From Phoronis australis (Eukaryota > Phoronida > Phoronidae), in NCBI GenBank assembly GCA_002633005.1, contig NMRA01000027.1, positions 1,190,063 through 1,254,062 of the forward strand: 64,000 nt of DNA, written 5' to 3'. The notes below the pieces were generated by a model. That model was given only the letters and a program-made list of their open reading frames with translations. It was not told the origin of the DNA and ran no database searches. Positions within the stretch are counted from its first letter, which is position 1, and each line of letters starts with the position of its first letter. Both the position numbers and the translations under genes were made by a program. Of this stretch, positions 61,086 to 64,000 are shown piece by piece.

Positions 61086-61913
61086 CCTACAGACTGTGAT
61101 GGCATTCCGTGCTGAGATACTGAAGAAGACGTCACTCAGCATGTTCCAACAGCAGGAGCTGGGCAAGACTCCGCCCAAGTACCCACCGGGAGCTAAGCTG
61201 GAGTACCCTCAGCATCTCGTACCCGAGAAGAAGACCCGTCGACGCAGGTTCTCTCGGGAGCGCCGTAAGGACCCCCGCTTCAAGACACTTCCTATCACGC
61301 AGGAAGAGTTTGGAGAGGCATCTGAGTTGACCATGCGTCCATTAGAAAAGACAGAGAGAAAGAAAGTCCCGTTGGAAAAGGAGGTGGTGGATAAGAAACC
61401 GTTGATTACAACTCCACCACCGAAAATCGACATTCCTGCTGCTGGTGTTGTCACAGGAGAAGCGCCGCCATCGTTGGTGAGGAAATCTCCGAGGAGGTCA
61501 CCGGTGCATATTGATCTTGACCTCGATGACCCGGAATTCGAGAAGTACTTTGAGAAAAACTCAAAGGCTCTTGCTGAATTACAAGCCTTTGCAGATGAGC
61601 TGAGTATGCCATGGGGCGACCAATCAGTGGGCACTGTCACGTCGAAGGCGTCCAAGTTCAAACGAATCAATAAGGAGATTGAGAAGTCCGCCGCAGCATC
61701 AAAACCAAAGTCAGTGGGTGCTAAGCGTGTGCTGGACAAGGCACGCCGTGAGAGGTCGCGTACCCAGCCAATCACAGAGTGGGAGGTCAAGGCTGCGGGG
61801 AATATGGGAAAAACTGATTCGAGGGGTGCCAGCTCAGAGTCACTTCCCAAAACTGAGGTCGTACGACCCAAAAGGGAGGAGCCATCCTCTGACTCAGAAG
61901 AGGATGTGTCAAG
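61086..61913 (+). CDS. SVIL: supervillin-like protein, exon 14 (two T-x-P-I-T motifs)
   Basis: An 828-nt exon, acceptor ttatgcag, donor tcaag|gtttgt (less usual but in the same phase 2 as its neighbours). It encodes SLQTVMAFRAEILKKTSLSM, then an Arg/Lys-rich run RRRRFSRERRKDPRFKTLPI-TQEEFGEAS near 61231-61325. After an acidic DLDLDDPEFEKYFEKN stretch it has a second motif, RRERSRTQPITEWEVKAAG (near 61744-61800). AILKKTSLSMFQQQE-like content resembles human KRLLFREMEKSF just before the first mammalian motif. If the gtttgt donor is wrong, the frame would run on to a stop at 62055. The gelsolin-like and headpiece domains are expected further downstream. Confidence 0.85.
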
Positions 61914-62091
61914 GTTTGTGTTTTTTATCGAATCAGAGGAAGCCATTTCTTCTTGTGTAGGCAGAGAAGTAGTGCATAAAAAGGATTTATTCCATCAATC
62001 AATCAATGTGCATAGATGTTCGGTATTGGGAGTAGTTTTGTCAGAACAAAGTTAACAATAATGAAGATCTTGCGATAATGCTTTGACAATA

Positions 62092-62719
62092 AGGTCACTG
62101 TCTACCTTCGTTACCAAAAATTTTTATCAAAATAACTTTTCAATTATTAATAGTAAATCCAGAAAACTGTGTAATTATTTTTAAAATCCTTGGAAATCAA
62201 AGAATCTTATTTTGTGCATGAAAACAATGTACAGAGGTTCGTTATCACATGACTGCTTTTTTGTAAAAAAATCATAATTTTCATAAAGATCGCCTTGTTT
62301 TCCACAAATTATTTTTTCTCTGAAAACTTGGAATAGCTGTTTCTTTGTTTCATCAGTTACCCAACGGTGTGGGATCCGATGTCAAAAATCAAGACTTCTG
62401 TTTTTTTTTCAAAAATGTTGATGTCTTGATTTTTGACAGCAGATTTTTCGAGCTAAGAGGCCTTAAAAGGAAATCCCAGACATGGTTTTGTACCTATTAG
62501 AACTAAGAAACAGAATTTGCAACATTCGAGCCAAAAATTAAATTTATGGAAAATTTGTGAAAAAATGTCGCGTAATCACAAATGTCTGAACATTGTTTTC
62601 ATGCGCACAATAAGATTCTGTGATACTCAATGATTTTAAAAATAGTTTTATAGGTTTATTTTTTATATTTCAAGTCATTAAAAAATCAAAAATTTGGTAA
62701 TGAAGGTAAACAGTGACCC
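62092..62719. mobile_element. 628-bp long-palindrome MITE with TA target site
   Basis: The left arm starts aggtcactgtctaccttcgt and the right arm ends with its near reverse complement, atgaaggtaaacagtgaccc. Complementarity extends through gtaccaaa-like, tgaaaacaatgt and agaatctta words. It reappears at the centre (gtcaaaaatcaagac at 62382-62396 against gtcttgatttttgac at 62424-62438). The flanking TA on each side fits Tc1/mariner-type insertion. The whole element could fold on itself as RNA within the intron. No transposase is present. Confidence 0.7.
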
Positions 62720-63288
62720 TAAACCTGAATTTTAAATTATGCGATGAAGAAATATTGCTTGATAAAAAGAAAAACATACTTGGGTCTCATGAACTTCATA
62801 TGTTGCCATAGATACCTAGAACTTAATGCTACTGGTATATGAATCCTTCAACAACTGAACTCTGAAATAGTGCGCTTTAGTACACATGATGAGCTATTAT
62901 ATTTTTTCCAGTTTACACGTTTATAAACCTATGTTCAATGGTATGTCCATGTATACTTTTGGAACCTCTGCAAAACACCTTTGTTTTCATGTATGACAAC
63001 GATCTGTAAAGAACTTCAGTTTCGAAAATGCACGCAATTTACCTTTTGACTAAAGTAGTACATGGCGTATATTCTGCCTGTTTGTTTTAACTCTCCTACG
63101 TGCATGTTCATGACACTCTGCAGTTCCCTAGGGTTAATCCAATTTGTCTCTTTCTGTAGATGCTCTTATTTTTATGTTTGAATTTCCCAGTTTTGTTGCT
63201 TTTGGGTTATTACCAAGAAAATACTTAAGGCTGTTCTTTTGTCACTTGTTGCCCAATTTATCACTTTCATTTCTCAAACCTTTTTCAG

Positions 63289-63322
63289 TTCAGTCAAGTC
63301 AAAATCGCGAACTTCAAACTGG
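63289..63322 (+). CDS. candidate 34-nt microexon
   Basis: A good acceptor (aaacctttttcag) and donor (ctgg|gtaaat) bound a stretch that accepts phase 2 from exon 14 and reads SSVKSKSRTSNW, ending in phase 0. The Ser/Lys-rich composition suits the protein. Short length and lack of family match keep confidence low. Confidence 0.33.
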
Positions 63323-63700
63323 GTAAATCAAGTGGATCTTCACCTTGAAAACATTGAACTCCATTTTTCTTTGATTTTGTTGTGTGTAATTTGGAATGCT
63401 GACAAGCCGTATTAGAAAAAACATGATTCCACTCTAAAACACGAACCAAACAGTTATTTCCAAATTTCAGGTCATGTTGAAAATAGATATCTCAAACTGT
63501 ACTAAGTCAAAGTTGAAGTGACAAATCAAGCAATGCACTCATCCCAGTGTGAAAATTGAATAAAATTAGAGGCTGACTCAAACTTGTACCATAAAATTTT
63601 GCTTATTTAGGACATAATGTGGGGGACATGTACAATTCCGTAATTCTTTCTATTTTTCCCAAATGATAGTATCATCTAGTAAATGATTTATCATAATTTT

Positions 63701-64000
63701 CATGCCATAGCTTCATCACTCATTGAACCATAGCTTCATTACTCATCATACCATAGCTACATCACTTATCATACCATAGCTTCATCACTCATCATACCGT
63801 AGCTTCGTCACTCATCATACCGTAGCTTCGTCACTCATCATACCGTAGCTTCGTCACTCATCATACCGTAGCTTCGTCACTCATCATGCCGTAGCTTCGT
63901 CACTCATCATGCCGTAGCTTCGTCACTCATCATGCCGTAGCTTCGTCACTCATCATGCCGTAGCTTCGTCACTCATCATGCCGTAGCTTCGTCACTCATC
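63701..64000 (+). repeat. 23-bp minisatellite running off the window
   Basis: Thirteen whole units from 63701 to 63999. The first four are diverged (catgccatagcttcatcact type). The next four are identical (cataccgtagcttcgtcact...) and the last five identical with one change (catgccg). Homogeneity increases to the right, and the right end is outside the window. Confidence 0.95.

Larger units (their letters stand above)
61914..64000 (+). other. start of intron 14 (open to the right)
   Basis: It contains the long palindromic element, one possible 34-nt exon and a 23-bp minisatellite that runs off the window. No gelsolin-like domain exon lies here. Confidence 0.55.

Noticed and set aside
61209-61946. 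245-codon open frame on the minus strand
   Set aside because: Anti-sense shadow of exon 14; no acceptable independent gene structure.
1-64000. CRISPR arrays, prokaryotic operons or a defence system
   Set aside because: The window is a spliced animal gene with eukaryotic repeats. The tandem arrays have no unique spacers between units.

Overview
The window is animal (metazoan) nuclear DNA: AT-rich, with long introns, GT-AG splice junctions, small mobile-element remnants, minisatellites and two single-N assembly marks (10415, 40099). It is not prokaryotic: there are no operons or packed open reading frames. Large introns, high repeat diversity and a tRNA-type SINE suggest a marine invertebrate (hemichordate, echinoderm, cephalochordate or mollusc). 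The sequence alone does not settle the phylum.

One gene explains all convincing coding sequence. It lies on the + strand from about 22 kb to past the right edge and encodes the long N-terminal, mostly disordered half of a supervillin-like protein (SVIL; villin/gelsolin superfamily, a membrane-linked actin and myosin II scaffold). Fourteen exons (22037-22129, 24103-24562, 25398-26989, 29322-29496, 30391-30499, 32223-32370, 34135-34273, 36182-36831, 52434-52579, 53754-53939, 55956-57796, 58251-58382, 60235-60411, 61086-61913) have matching splice phases throughout and give about 2,220 codons. The family assignment rests on the ERIARYK-x-ERR motif across the exon 5/6 junction, the following Tyr/Ser/Arg/Lys-rich stretch, and several copies of the T-x-P-[IV]-T-x-E-E motif that human supervillin carries twice. 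The gelsolin-like repeats and villin headpiece are not in the window and should lie downstream. The start codon is not firmly placed.

Layout: 1-22 kb is non-coding (CpG-richer first 0.85 kb, a minus-strand tRNA-SINE, a 138-bp hAT-type MITE with 8-bp target duplication, a foldback element, a 1.82-kb tandem duplication joined at an N, short tandem arrays). 22-27 kb holds Ser-rich exons 1-3. 29-37 kb holds exons 4-8, including an exon whose 3' splice site is triplicated in a 74-bp tandem array. 36.8-52.4 kb is a 15.6-kb intron containing two phase-compatible cassette-exon candidates and a possible alternative first exon. 52-62 kb holds exons 9-14. The window ends inside a 23-bp minisatellite.

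Points most worth follow-up: the triplicated splice acceptor whose two upstream copies would give premature stops; an eight-copy [S/x]-[I/V/T]-L-K array in exon 11 resembling PP1 'SILK' docking motifs; expansion of the T-x-P-[IV]-T-x-E-E motif; and the candidate hidden exons in intron 8.
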